In this document: positions 14,150 through 26,192 of the stretch, in pieces
How the letters are laid out: the number at the start of each line of letters is the position of its first letter
Position numbering within the stretch: the first letter of the stretch is position 1
From: Zerene cesonia
Lineage: Eukaryota; Arthropoda; Insecta; Lepidoptera; Pieridae
Assembly (NCBI RefSeq): GCF_012273895.1
Contig: NC_052118.1
Location: 8,767,164 to 8,831,163 of the forward strand
Direction: 5' to 3'
DNA: 64,000 nucleotides
Translations under genes and position numbers: made by a program
Notes under the pieces: generated by a model
Told to the model about the DNA's origin: nothing
The model's input: the letters and a program-made list of their open reading frames with translations, nothing else
The model's database searches: none

Positions 14150-14446
14150 GTGGGACTCGAGAATGCTTCGGCACGAATTCGCACCGGGGAACTACCACAC
14201 CCCCACAGAAAAGTGGCGTGAAATAATAGCTTGCTATTGTGTTTCGTACGGTGAGTGGGGGAGCCGAAGTCCTATTTCCTTCTGTTAGCTCTTCCCAGTC
14301 CATTCCTTCTTTCCAGTCATCAATCCTTTCCTTATCCCTTATGCCTTAAAAGCGCATTCTCCGAGGTCTGAGCCTCTGCGAATGTCCATGGGTGGTGGTG
14401 ATCGTTTACCATAAGGCGAACCACCAGCTCAGTTGCCCGCTATGAC
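14150..14446 (+). mobile_element. interspersed repeat with polypyrimidine middle
   Basis: Blocks in order: GTGGCGTGAAATAATAGCTT, GGTGAGTGGGGGAGCCG, a C/T-rich stretch, GTCCATGGGTGGTGGTGATCG, and TTGCCCGCTATGACATAA. The same order occurs at 37745-37998. Probably a SINE or LINE tail family. Confidence 0.65.
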
Positions 14447-15132
14447 ATAACAAAAGAAAATAGTATAAAAAGACCTATAAATTGGTCAATCTTAAGTTTT
14501 ACCAGTAAATCATTGAATTTTCCGAAATGAATTGATAGATAAACTATTTAATACATGCTAGGTTTTACCAGTGAATGTTGGTAAATGATACCAAACTGTT
14601 TGAAAAGAGAATGTAATTAACGACTTTCTATCGAATAATGGATATAATTTATATTTGTAATGGCTCTTTTACTTGGTTACGAAAATGATGATTTACCATT
14701 AGACAATTTTTGTAAAACAAATTTAAACCTTACTCTTGAATCATTCTATCTATTTAAAAAAAACCTTCAAAATCGTTGTGTTGTTTTAAAGATCTAAATA
14801 TACATACATACGAACAGACGCGGAAACTAATTTTACTTTATACTTACTATGTAGCCATATTACGTACATTAATAACCAATTCAAGGGATACTTTGCACAT
14901 ACTTTGACATTTTTCTCAATTTATCTTCATTCAATAAAAACAAAATTTACTAGAATAGTGCACCGCTATGAATTGTATTTTAAATTGTATTTTCTGTTTC
15001 AGCGAATCAACAGAAGAAAATTGTTTATTTAAAAGTTTATCTGCATTTTGAAATATTTTCCGAATGCGTTTTATGTTTCTACAAAAACTATTAGCCTAGA
15101 CATTTCATTTCTAATTAACATAGTAAATAACT

Positions 15133-15185
15133 ATACCGTTATTAAATAACTAAAAAAATAATTGATAGTTATTTAATAACCGTAT
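15133..15185. repeat. 20-bp inverted repeat
   Basis: The arms at 15133-15152 and 15166-15185 pair with one mismatch (core TTATTAAATAACTA) around a 13-bp A/T spacer. Flanking CATAG/CTATG also pairs. It could be a small foldback or MITE remnant. Confidence 0.65.
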
Positions 15186-15629
15186 GAACTATGTTCTTAT
15201 TTATTATGAAGAACAGCTTAAGAGAAATTCATCGAATCATAATCATTCTTACTTATAAAAAATGTTGAACATGCCTACAAACATTAGCAACAATTTCAAA
15301 TGATCTAAATTGATTTCAATAATGAAAAGAAATTTAAAAAATGTGTGAAATATGTGAAAAACGAAAGTTTTTAACAAATAAATCACGGGAATGATTTCCA
15401 ACTCGCAAATCTAAAAATTGTTAAAGAATCACCTGCTACAATATCCCGAGAGAATGCTGAAATCTGCTTTGAATTTATTCCACAATTACAGTACTGTCTC
15501 TAATTTAACACGAACTAAGGAACTGATCTGAATCTATTCCATTTAATTGATTGCTATTATATAAACCAAAAACATTGTTCAAACATTTCACGATGGCTTC
15601 TGTTATATTTTGGATCATTAATATAAACG

Positions 15630-15700
15630 AAGCAGTTAGTTAAGTGATATTGACCACACCCATCTAGCGACAGTGGGTGTAGGTTCGAAACTTACTATCG
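15630..15700 (+). mobile_element. possible SINE head fragment
   Basis: GGGTGTAGGTTCGAAACTTAC contains a B-box-like GGTTCGAAAC. A similar box, GTAGGTTCGAATCG, lies at about 25530-25550. Neither folds into a full tRNA. Confidence 0.3.
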
Positions 15701-16800
15701 GAAAAATAATTTAATCTTTTGCAATTACTAATTAATAATATGTGTGTTATTGTTTGTTAATGAAATGAATATAAATAATAATATTTTTCTGATTAAATCC
15801 CAAAACACAATTTTCTCATTTTAGAACCAGATGCCGTAGTGTGAAAATTCCAGGTACAAAGGCATTACATTACAAAATCGTGAATACGTCTAAGAATTTA
15901 TTCTATTTATTTAAATAGTAGTGTAATAGAGAGTTGTACTACTTTTTATTCCTACACAAGCTAAATTATAATAATTTAGTTCCCACCAAATAGCACTGCT
16001 ACCTAAACCACACAAATTTCATTTAAACGTTAGCAACCAACAATTTCTGGGCCTTGAACTTATCTAAGGCAATTTATTAGAGCAGGGCTTGTCCAATTTG
16101 CATAAAACAATTGTCACATTTCCGTAAAGACAGTCTGTTTAGTACACAAATCGTTGAATCTAAGCTAGGTTAGTCTCGAGCTGTGAGTGCAAAGATATTA
16201 CAGGAGTCTTAGTAAGTGTCAATTGTATACATAGATCCACATCAGGGAGGCAGATGATAAACACGATATTAGTCGAATAAATTCGTATATGTTTTTATCA
16301 TTACTAGATAACAATCGAGACACATACAAAATAACGTGTGAACCGCTTACAATTTGGTGTAATACAAGCTAATTTTATCTAAAATCTATCCTAAACTTTG
16401 ACGATGTTTACTTATCCCTCATGTATTTTAATACAAACTTGACGCTGTGAATTAAAAACTTTATTTTTATCTATAAATACACAGTTCTTACAATCTTGTT
16501 AAATTTAAAGCAAAAGTGAACCGGCATTTTCTAGGTAAAAATGCTCCCACTTAGGACGCGTTGACACTTTTAGGTGAAACGGCGGATATAATTAGCTATC
16601 CATTTATAAATAAATAAAAAAACTCAAAAATACCAGCTTCATTCTTTGCCGTACACGAAAATAGAACCTAGATTAATTTTCACAGAACTTTCCCATTTTA
16701 TAATTAACGAATCTTGCTTCCAAATAATTCTATATTTAAACTAAAACTATATTGAAACAGACTTTTTAACGGATATTAAACGCGATTTATTCACTATACT

Positions 16801-16865
16801 ATTAACCCGACGTTTTGAACACTTTACAGCGAGCGTGGTCACGGGGAGACTGTCTCCCTGACGTT
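16801..16865. repeat. interspersed repeat block with GGGAGAC palindrome
   Basis: CCGACGTTTTGAACACTTTA, then GTGGTCACGGGGAGACTG, is a block I recall as frequent in lepidopteran DNA. GGGAGACTGTCTCCC forms a perfect palindrome around one base. Confidence 0.35.
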
Positions 16866-16869
16866 AAAG

Positions 16870-19800
16870 TCTTTAATTTCTAAATCTACAATACTCGCGT
16901 AAAATCAAACACGAGAAAATTCTTTATTGAAACAGTTCCATAGTATGTATAACATTGGCAGAGCACGGTAGACTGTTTAAAGCAATCCTGCAATTTCTGA
17001 TACGTTTTGGATCAAACTCGACCAAACACGGGGCACACACATCCGCTTGTGAATAACAGCGGTAAGTCAAACGCGGGCGCGGGTCTGGAAATGGGAATAA
17101 TTTCCCCAATTGTACTTCCCGACTGACTGCTGCGGAAATTACCCTCGAATGAAGCTGAAAGTCTATCACGGGCTGAAACTCCACCCTGTCTGGAGACTAT
17201 TTCCTTTTAACCTAATGATATCGGAGCGGATGCTTGGAGGGTGTTTTTGAAGGTCTTAATATGTGATACACTAGGCATATCAAAAAACAAATCTCGATTA
17301 TAAATGTTCAAGTATTATTATTAAATCCTTTTTAGGGTGCCACCAATATTTTTCATTAATAGCTAAAGGGAATTGAAAATTAGAAATTGGACTATTACAC
17401 AGCTATAATAATTATTTATAAGAAAATACTAAACAGCCTGCAAATTGTTTGAACCAGACAATATAAAAATAGGAGGTTCCATCTCTTAAATAGAAATAAT
17501 AAAAATTGGTAAACCCAGTGAAAAGCTATGAAGTAAGAAACACAAAATAAACAAAATGATAAGCAATTTTGAAGTCGGTTGTATATAAAAATCTCACCAA
17601 TGATGTAATTATTAAATACTTTATTTCCAGAAATTCAGCTCACAACCTTCGCGGCAGAAATCTGAACCAATTGCGCCAACGAGCCGTAATAAAAGGAAAA
17701 TATTTGACCATTACAAGCGTACGACTACAAATTTATGGGCCGCTATATCTCGGCTACTTATCGCTACCATTATCTTCAAATTCCCAGACTAATTGCAAAC
17801 TATTAACATAACATACAAACCCTATTCTCTATGATAAGAAGGTACATTGTATCAGCACTGATCGAAACAGTGGAACGACAATAATATTGTAAGGGAATGA
17901 TAATTGGTTTGCATAGATCGGATAAAATAGACATAAAACTACTTTAGTACTATTATATATTCTATGATAAAACTGTGCACGTTGTATTGGTTGGAATAAA
18001 AACAATTCTTATTACAAACAATAACACACAATTACAATTTATTTGTCTCTTCATGGTATGGTTGGTGGGTAATATGATGCTTAACTTAATCAAACCACAC
18101 CACGACCTTTAAATGATGTCCAGTCTTACGTTCAATTTTCATAATTTCAACAGTAGTTCGTATAAACTGTCAAAAGTAAAATAACATTTTACGTTGAGAG
18201 TTCTATTTGGTATAGCGCGCAGTGAGGGGTTCAATACACGGCGCCTGAGGAAAAATAATTTTGCGGCCGAATGATGGATACTATTTTCATTTCCTGCTAT
18301 GTAAAAAAAGGAAATACAATGGGTTCTTATTTTTTATATAACTGTCAGAACGAACCAGTATCTTTTTTAATATTTTTGGTATTTCTTCAAAGTTTACGAA
18401 CCTATTTGCCCATTTTGCTAATTACTTGAGGAAATGTTTTACACTATTAAATGTCGGTAGTTTAGAGCAACGAGTAAGTGAAAGAGACGAAAGAACGAGA
18501 TTTGCGTTTACGTCTGCCCTTTTCAACTCTCAAAGGAAGCCTGCAGGGGGAACAAATATTGCTTGATGGATGGTACGAGAAGATATTTAATACATTACCG
18601 TAAAATAAATCAATTTGCTAACAGAAAATGTTCAGAAAATTCATTTAATTCAAATATTTTAATACGGCCAGAGGGCGATCAGTAATAAAAAGCACTCATA
18701 CACAGGTCGCTGCTTCCAATAAAATAATATTGCTTCTACAAGAATTGGATCCGACGGGAACCGTAAAATGGGAGGATGGGCCGAACATTGAGTTCGGAAA
18801 ATCTATTGATAATGGAATAAGCGCTGTAAATTTTTATGCACGTGACTCTTACGGCTTCTGTACTAATTACATTAAGCTGAAGAGTTTGTATAATCGTGAT
18901 AATATCAGGAATTACTCTAACGATTTCAAAAAATTATTCATCTTTAGTACGTGATCCCTGTTCAATGGCAAAGACAGGGTGGGGTCACCTTATAAAATCA
19001 AATATTTTTAGATATTGTCCGAAATGAAAGATTCTTTTAAGCATGGCTTATATAATATTTAGACTACGACCACTCCTGAACAGAGCGTGAGAAAAAAGTG
19101 CATAAGATATAGTAAATATTCCTTTTGAGATATGAATATGACTGGGTCAACACTTAACTAATCTATCTATATTCAATATCTAAACAAAATCCCTTCAACA
19201 ATTTTTAAAGAACAACTTATATCAGTCTCACCTTCACATATTTCCAAACTAACTTTCGGATTTTAAATATTAGAAGCATGTTTAAAGTTGGTTAAGCGTC
19301 TTCACATGCACCGCCTCACTTGTGCGGTTTTAGCCGAGCTAAACTTTTCAGACTTCGCTGTAGTTATTTGTTTTTTAACTGAGGTAAATAGTTATAAGGC
19401 GGGTATATTTGTAATATAAATGAGCAGCTATATAATTGTTATCCTTAAATTTCTCTAAGAGTTATTAGAAAAACCTCTCAGTCCACCATAACTAGCTAAT
19501 TTTAATCAATATAACTCACTTAATCATATAAGATCATATGATTTATCAACCGACTGATAAAGGAAATATTTCGACTGTAGGTTTTTGGTTTGTTAATTAA
19601 GAACTAACTAGGTGAACCGATTTTGATAATGCTTTTTTTGAAACTGGTGCATTAGTTTAAAATTTGGTCTAGTCCTGATAATTTGAAAACGGTTTGATAT
19701 ATTATTTTTTTAAATTTGAATTTTACAGTAAGTAACTAAGTGTTTAGAAGAAATCAATCAAGAAAAGCCCAAATCTATGTGCTGTTTTGACAACTACCTA

Positions 19801-20250
19801 AAATTCGAAACTATCTAAAATGCACATTCAGCATACAGAAATTATCTTCAAAATGAAATGATTCCGCGACACTTGTAACATTACCCTGGTTGGCGATATG
19901 CAACCCTCACCAGGGACAGGAAAATCCGGCTGTAGCAATGGCAAGGTGACAAATTATCAATTTTAGCCCCTGTCCTATTCATCGTTTTGTAGGGTTGTGC
20001 TGACAGAATATTTATCCAAATTGATTTTGAAATAATGACAAAACGAATATGTGGTGAAGCAATGGTTAAATTTATTTTAAATTACATTATACCGAAACAT
20101 TTAACCCAAACTAGATTTATTTTAGTGACGTAACGTTTGAAGAGAAACATTTAGTGTAAAAGTACGGAGGGTTTCAAATTAAACCTTGAAATACTTACTA
20201 CGTAATACTGTTTACTATTACTGTTTCACTGTGATAATATACTGAATTCA
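16870..20250. other. gene-free stretch
   Basis: Contains a moderately GC-rich patch (16980-17180) with an isolated plus-strand GTAAGT donor-like word at 17060, and a short open frame (18730-18868) running into a transposon fragment. No gene could be supported. Confidence 0.45.
18868..18950 (+). mobile_element. fragment of the GCTGAAGAG Helitron-like family
   Basis: ACTAATTACATTAAGCTGAAG, then CAGGAATTACTC and a CGATTTCAAAAAATT stretch, follow the family order seen at 13950-14040. Confidence 0.5.
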
Positions 20251-20319
20251 TGTGTTGTCTCAGTGCTACGTAAAGGTGAAACGACTATTTTTTGACAATT
20301 ATATCTTAAATTTGCGAAC

Positions 20320-20386
20320 TGGCAGCCCTAACCTCCGCACCCTGAGGCGCGGGGGGTATCGATTGGCTGCAGCGTTGCCTAGCAAC
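20320..20386 (+). promoter_or_regulatory. TATA-less promoter with motif 7, DRE, CCAAT and an RFX X-box
   Basis: Within 67 bp: TGGCAGCCCTAAC at 20320-20332 fits the Drosophila core-promoter motif 7 consensus (KNNCAKCNCTRNY); TATCGATT at 20357-20364 fits DRE (WATCGATW); an inverted CCAAT (ATTGG) overlaps it; and GTTGCCTAGCAAC at 20374-20386 is a perfect RFX X-box (RYYNYY-N-RRNRAC). RFX X-boxes usually lie just upstream of cilium genes. The patch is GC-rich against an AT-rich background. Direction is inferred from the possible start codon 84 bp downstream. Confidence 0.5.
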
Positions 20387-20469
20387 GGCAGAGGCGTCGT
20401 GACGCCACCGCTTACATCAAACACTTTATGGGGGTCGTAAGCACGGAATCATTTTGACCGGCGCGTATT

Positions 20470-20503
20470 ATGTCTCAGCAGGAACACGAGGAACGGCTGC
20501 CCA
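20470..20503 (+). CDS. possible first coding exon downstream of the X-box promoter
   Basis: The ATG at 20470 starts MSQQEHEERLPS. Unspliced, the frame runs only 26 codons to TAA at 20550, and AATAAA overlaps the end. A donor-like CCCA|GTGAAG at 20503/20504 would join it in frame to the exon at 20593 across an 89-nt intron, a common length in insects. I do not recognise the product. The choice between a spliced exon, a small peptide and chance cannot be made by eye. Confidence 0.25.
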
Positions 20504-20592
20504 GTGAAGTTTATCGATCTTTTATGGCGTCCCACTATTTGCGGCAATAAACACTGGCGGCGTGATTTCATAAAGCAAATAATTTGTCACAG

Positions 20593-20679
20593 GCATGTCA
20601 TATTTCGGTCCGGTCGTAGAAATCTTAATAGTTTTTGATTTACTGCTGAACCAATGTGGTTGGAAGTTAATACCTTCTT
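20593..20679 (+). CDS. possible second coding exon, unknown protein
   Basis: The acceptor TTGTCACAG at 20584-20592 and the near-ideal intron-side donor GTAAGTATG at 20680 bound an open 87 nt. The segment reads MSYFGPVVEILIVFDLLLNQ in the phase that fits the 20470-20503 exon. No family is recognised. On the opposite strand the same bases form an equally natural open frame (20522-20716, ending ...ITPPVFIAANSGTP), so the strand is uncertain. No third exon was found; a transposon tail starts at 20725. Confidence 0.22.
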
Positions 20680-20724
20680 GTAAGTATGAAAATGTGGATA
20701 AGCTATTTTTTAACACTCTTATAC

Positions 20725-20835
20725 TAGCTTCACCGTATGTTTGTATGTTTATAGGTTTTCAAGTAAGCGACTCTTTTAGACTCGATTTTGTGTCACTTTA
20801 AATGGACCAATTTCATTCTAAATTTCTACATTTAG
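20725..20835 (-). mobile_element. repeat with AAACATAC...GGTGAAGCT tail
   Basis: On the minus strand it ends ...CATACAAACATACGGTGAAGC, as does the copy at 52198-52372; a third copy is at 23155-23250. Confidence 0.55.
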
Positions 20836-21099
20836 CAAGTATGGCAATACAATAATTTCATAAATTTATGCATATTATTTGTTATTATATATAGTAATAT
20901 TCTTAGTTTTTCTTTAACTTACTTATTACTTTTATGTTATTCTGATTTCACGCCAACGAAACTAGTTTAAAATTTTAAATTATTGTATTGCTTTTGCTGT
21001 CGGTCAATAAATATAGTATTATGTATAATCTATCATCGTGTATAAAAAAATAATTAAAAACATGAAATAAATTTGTTTTTATTTATATTCTGTTCTTCT

Positions 21100-21175
21100 A
21101 TTATATGAAATTGTCGTGTCGCGATGTTTGTTACCAAACTCCTCCGAAACGGCTGGACTGATTTTTATGTAATTC
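21100..21175 (+). mobile_element. fragment of a Helitron-like element
   Basis: GTCGTGTCGCGATGTTTGTTACC, then CTCCTCCGAAACGGCTGG, matches the 5' half of 58583-58771. Confidence 0.55.
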
Positions 21176-22651
21176 TGTTTTATATCCCACACACATAAAA
21201 CAAACATGCCGTCATTGCAATATATATCAAATAATCATAAAACCATTGTTTAAGAAATAAACTTCCTCTTAATTTTACACAAGTTCTTACTAGCCCGATA
21301 TCCGCGGTGAGATATAAACGAGGCAGTATACAGTGGAATGTACAACAAGACAGTGAGATTTGTATCAAAACGCCGATATGCCAAGCCAATCAACATTTTA
21401 CTATCAGTACGCCAGTTAGAGCGAGGTTGCTTAGTGTTTGCTGTCGAGAGAACAGCGAATAATAAATACCAAATAGTTTTTTTAACTCAAACTCATTAGC
21501 GATATATCTATTTATTTTGTGAGCATGATCTTAGTTGATCAAAGTTGAATATTTAAAAAACTCTATGCTTCTTAAATTGAAAATAAAAATTTAATTTTTG
21601 TATCAGGGAAGTCGTGAGCTTTCAGCAACTTGGAAAACTGGAATCTTGCTCATTTGCTGCACAGATTAAGGTGAAATTTCGGACGGCGATATATTTTGGC
21701 TTAAATACAACAAACATATACAAAATGAATAATGCTAAATATGTGCTGATAGTTCGCAAAACAATGTCTCGCTATAGGACGCTAGTGCTTATGTCATAAA
21801 CCGTAGCGCATTAAGAATCGCGAGTAGTCCCAGGGGCATTATATTAGTTAATAGACTTCATCAACATAATATAGCGTATATATTACAATGAGGCTGGTTA
21901 CAATAGCGTTAAAATCTAAATAAATGATATAAGAGGGAAAGATGAGACAAAATTTATAGCACTGCGCGTTTCGAAAGTGTCAATTATGTGTGTGTGTGTT
22001 TGCGTGTGAGTGTGTGATTAATTGGTCCATTATTTTATAAATGCATACTATACTGTATTATGCATTCAATGTTTGGTTAAATATTTTACAGGGTTCTTAA
22101 TAAATTGATTTCGCTTGCGGTGAATTAAGCGAACTGTAATTAAAGGATGGACAGACAGGTATGTGACTTTTGTTTAGGCTTATTAATTATTATTTAAGGT
22201 TATTGTGAGATTGGGATACATGGCGGAGTACTGTCGACGCCCTTTGCTTCAGCTAGGGTTCTAAGGATATGAAGTAAGTAAATAAGTTAATTATTACAAC
22301 AATTCATTTGGTAAAAAAATTAAGGTTACATATAACATTTTGTAAAAAATATTTTTCGTTACGTCGAAATAACAATTTGTTAAATACAAAATGATATTTA
22401 TTAGTAAATAATAAAACCCCTCTTAAGAAAAGTTAGAATGAAAAAAAAAAAAAATTATTGTTATCATTGACATCAATTAAGCTATAACACAATACAAAAC
22501 TAAAGCTCACAATAACCTAACGAATAATTCATAAAGTGTTTTATGTATTGGATTAAATCTGTAGATATTAATCTTGGTTTCATTATGAAATTTTACTTCA
22601 ATAACCGAGCCATGAACACAGCGCATGATAACGTTATTTAACGCTTTAATC

Positions 22652-22780
22652 TATACTAATATTATAAAGCTGAAGAGTTTGTTTGTTTGAACGCACTAGT
22701 CTCAGGAACATCTGTTCCGATTTGAATAATTATTTCAGTGTTAGATAGCCAATTTATTGATGAAGACTATTGGCTTACGA
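22652..22780 (+). mobile_element. Helitron-like element, GCTGAAGAG type, 3'-truncated
   Basis: CTATACTAATATTATAAAGCTG begins the copy, which continues through CAGTGTTAGATAGCC but loses the GC-rich CTAG end. Confidence 0.65.
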
Positions 22781-23154
22781 AAACGAACGAACTAAATACT
22801 GTATTAAACTTTTGAAATTGATCGGAATCTTTCTAAGAAATAAAACGAATATTTACTCCGCTATCCTATGATCTTGGCCGTAATGTCGCAGTCAGTACTG
22901 AAATGAATAATTAATCCACATTGTTGAACTAAATAATTTATTCTCAGCGTGGTGTTGGAACATTTCAATTCGATTACTATCCACTAATTAGTGACAAGCT
23001 CTAACTCACTTAAGTGGGACTATTTTCGATATTGATAGGGAATAAATAAGGTCTTTTGGTGCACACAGCTTGTGGAATTAGATTTATTTTGTAAATATAC
23101 AATACAATTTATTTTATATATTAGAAAAAATTTGATTATTTTGACACGTATTTA

Positions 23155-23250
23155 ACTTCACCTGTATGTTTGTATGTTTAATAACATGTTTGTATATTAC
23201 GGATTCCTTTAGACTCAAATTAGACCTATATTAAAAGGATTGAATTAAAT
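23155..23250 (-). mobile_element. repeat with AAACATAC...GGTGAAG tail
   Basis: ACTTCACCTGTATGTTTGTATG is the reverse complement of the tail at 52330-52360. Confidence 0.5.
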
Positions 23251-24196
23251 CAAATACACAGATACCTTGATCAAGGGTCAAAAAAAAAAGATCGTCTCGA
23301 TTAAATAATTTCCATTTCCAATTAATACTAGAATTCGTCCAAGCTTAATCATGTGCCAATCCAACAGGGTGAATTTTTGGAATATCTTTCGCAATAACAT
23401 AATAGAAATAATTCATCGATTTCAAAACTTTTATTCCTCTAAACTTTTACTTTTATAAACAATCAACCTCTTTTATCGTTATAATATCTCACCACGTGTT
23501 AAAATCTCTCTCAATGAACTGTAATTGAAGTAAGGGAGCTCAGCTGGTATCACCACAAGTGACTGCGAATATAACTTTGTTATCGGCTAATATCAGCAAG
23601 TTGTCGATGTAAGTCGTGAAACTAACACTTCGACGCTTGAGAGAAATTGCAGCCAATGTCTCCTTAGTTATAACTTGTTAGATAGAGCCGAGGGAATTGC
23701 GTCTTTTCATTTGTTTCAATTGCCTGAAAGTTTATGGCTGTGTTTAATATATTTTTCTCTCTTACAAGTATGGTAAGCTAGTATGGTAAGAAATCTAAAT
23801 TAGCATTTGATTATATCGATTATAGTAACTTTTCTATAGAACTACATATTTTCTGGTTTAAGTTATAATATTGAATATATAAATTTGATAAATGACAAAC
23901 ATGGAATAAAAGTATTATACAAAACACTAAATCGCCTTCAAATTGTCAGAACCAGACCGGGAGCACACGTACCAGCTCAATCACCAACAGTTAAAATCGG
24001 TTCTCTCTGTCCAAAGTACCTAACAAAAACTTTTTTTGGTTAAAAATATTTGTATCAGCTATTGATTTTACAAATATTGCTTTGTTTACAGTATCTGGTC
24101 GCGCCAATATATATTAATTTCGATATTAAGCAGACTGTAAAACTCAATCTACGTGGTGTAGCGAAAAAGGGAAAGACGGGAACACACGGCACATAC

Positions 24197-24610
24197 CTCG
24201 TCTGAGGGAGTAGCGTCCAAGCAAGCACGCGGCACAGCACCACGCGGTCAAGGGTCCTCCAGCTCGGGCCAGGCAGACCAGATCCAGTCCTTCACTCCAC
24301 ACACACTCACGCGGCGGTTCAGCGCGACCAAATGGCAAAGCGGTTACACTAGCACAATGCCTGAGATATCTAGAGAACCTCATGGAGGTTCTCCGGCGGT
24401 TGCGGGTTACGATCTTTATGAAAGATCTCTTCGATTGATGCGGTGACAAGAAAGCCTCATAAAGGCTCTCCGGCGGTATGCGAATTATACACGAAATGTC
24501 TAGAGGCCACGTGAAGGCACTCCGGCGGTTATTGAGATCCGATCGTCACGCAAGATCGATGCAGACTGTATGACTGTATATGCGTCACTACGTCCAATAG
24601 GGACGTTGCG
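24197..24610 (-). promoter_or_regulatory. candidate promoter and 5' leader exon of an unknown minus-strand gene
   Basis: A GC-rich island of about 450 bp. Read on the minus strand it has an AACCAATCACC box near 24635, an inverted CCAAT near 24595, ACAGTC initiator-like words near 24570, a leader with three hairpins, and a strong donor CGAG|GTATGT at 24197/24196. An open frame can be drawn from an ATG in the third hairpin loop through to the donor, but its Cys/Ala/Arg-rich product is not convincing. The rest of the gene would lie to the left; no further exon was recognised. Confidence 0.35.
24373..24528 (-). repeat. three similar hairpins with a shared ACCGCCGG lead-in
   Basis: Plus-strand hairpins are GAGAACCT-CATGG-AGGTTCTC (24373-24393), GAAAGCCT-CATAA-AGGCTCTC (24450-24470) and GAGGCC...GGCACTC (24503-24522). 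Each is followed by CCGGCGG or CGGCGGT. Stem positions change in pairs between the first two (A-T for G-C). A further perfect hairpin GATCTTT-ATG-AAAGATC is at 24411-24427. On the minus strand the first two loops contain ATGAGG start codons of short upstream open frames. Confidence 0.65.
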
Positions 24611-24659
24611 GTTGCTTCAAAAGCGTGCGGTGATTGGTTGTGCTCGCGTGTAAGGAGGG

Positions 24660-26120
24660 TAGTTGGATTACACCACAAAATAATAAATATTTAATTTTTA
24701 TTCACTATTTTAATAATATTGGCGTTACCAGTATCTGCTTATTAAGTTTAATATTCAAAATGTTTGTACATTTGAAACAAATAGTAAATTTAATTTAAAG
24801 ATTAAACAACATTGCAGTTAAACTAAATTTTAATTATATAATACAATAATTTACAAAGTGGCTCAAGACTGTTATTATCAAGCCTTTGGGTCTAAATATC
24901 CGGTAGGCTACCTAAAGATTGCTTAATATTGAAATTTAACACCATCGAGTGGTCACGTAAGCTTTGCATGTGGGTGACAGCGATTACTACTATAACATGT
25001 ATGTAAATAAAACTACATTCAAAAATAAGTTTATTGATAACGAAATATCAAATGATACAAACATACATTTTCTATAAGAAGAAATATACAAAACAATAAA
25101 GTTTCAATGTTTATACAACGTTTATGTAATACTTATTGCAAAACTAATAAGGTTAGTGAGGATCATGATATAGGTATATAATCAAAACCTGGAATAATCT
25201 TTCATCGCATGAGACAAAAATTTGAAAATAAAAATATTAAAGTACAAAAATAACTGTTAGGATAAATAAAGATATTTCTAATAACACGAACGCACAACAC
25301 GGCCTATTTATTAAAAAGCAATAGATATAGTTATTTGAACCAGAAAACTGCATTTTTTTTATGATTATACATTTATACAAATTCAGGAAAGGGATCTCAT
25401 TTATGACTTAATGGATAAAATAATCACGAAAAAACAGAGATTAAAATTTTCAGACTAAGCATACGCTTACCCTTTACATATAAAATTATTTTAATACATG
25501 GTTCAGTATTTCACATTTGTAGATTTGTATTTGAAGGTCGTAGGTTCGAATCGAAACTTCCACTACGTCACATCACACGTTGTAGCATGAAGACCACGTG
25601 ATTGTGAGGTAATGGCTGTTTCAACCCTGAACTTTCTTCCTTTCCTCTCCTCGCTTGTTTCTCTCCTTTTCTTCTTCTCTTCTATTTAAATATTATACAC
25701 GCACCAGACCCAATGTTCCTTTTGAAATAAACCCGCACCTGAATTTAAATTATACATTAAAATCAATGACCAATATTTTTACCGTAATGACTGATTTAAA
25801 TCTTAGTTAGGATAATGCAAAACAAGAACAGTTTAGTTTTAATTGGTACAAAAAAAAAATGAAGTACTGCAGCTATAGTGAATATTTATCGTTATTTTGA
25901 TTAATCTTTCGATTCAGTTATGAACATATAATTTAATGCTCGTTGCTTTAACCTAACAGCATAATTTAATAACATACAACTTTAACGCCACTAATATGAG
26001 TTTAATTTAAATTTATATCGACTTATTCTAAATTTTATACTTTAAACTGTACGTCTAGCAAAAATTACGACTAACAGATATTTATTACTTATATAATAAT
26101 CCAAAAACAATGAAGTATAT
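24660..26120. other. gene-free stretch between the two GC islands
   Basis: AT-rich. Includes a possible SINE head at 25530-25550 and a C/T-rich run at 25620-25690. If both islands are alternative first exons, this is intron. Confidence 0.4.
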
Positions 26121-26129
26121 ACAACTCAC

Positions 26130-26192
26130 ATGACGGGTGTCCACCCTGGGGAGCTGCGCAGGAGTGTGCCGCCGGGAGCCGCGCCCGCGTTC
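26130..26192 (-). CDS. possible small exon (minus strand), unknown gene
   Basis: A 63-nt GC-rich segment with acceptor GCAATTTGCAG and a strong donor GTCAT|GTGAGT at 26130/26129. All three frames are open; the frame after one leading base reads NAGAAPGGTLLRSSPGWTPV, which looks protein-like but is not recognised. The pyrimidine tract is poor, so it could instead be the end of a first exon starting within the island 26192-26242. It sits 1.5 kb upstream of the similar island at 24.2-24.6 kb on the same strand. Confidence 0.25.

Noticed and set aside
17040..17070. Isolated plus-strand donor AGCG|GTAAGT
   Set aside because: No open exon or matching acceptor upstream could be supported.
18730..18954. 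74-codon plus-strand frame
   Set aside because: The last third is transposon sequence and the rest has no recognisable family.
25525..25555. tRNA-like GGTTCGAATC box
   Set aside because: No acceptor stem or A box folds around it; more likely a SINE remnant than a tRNA gene.
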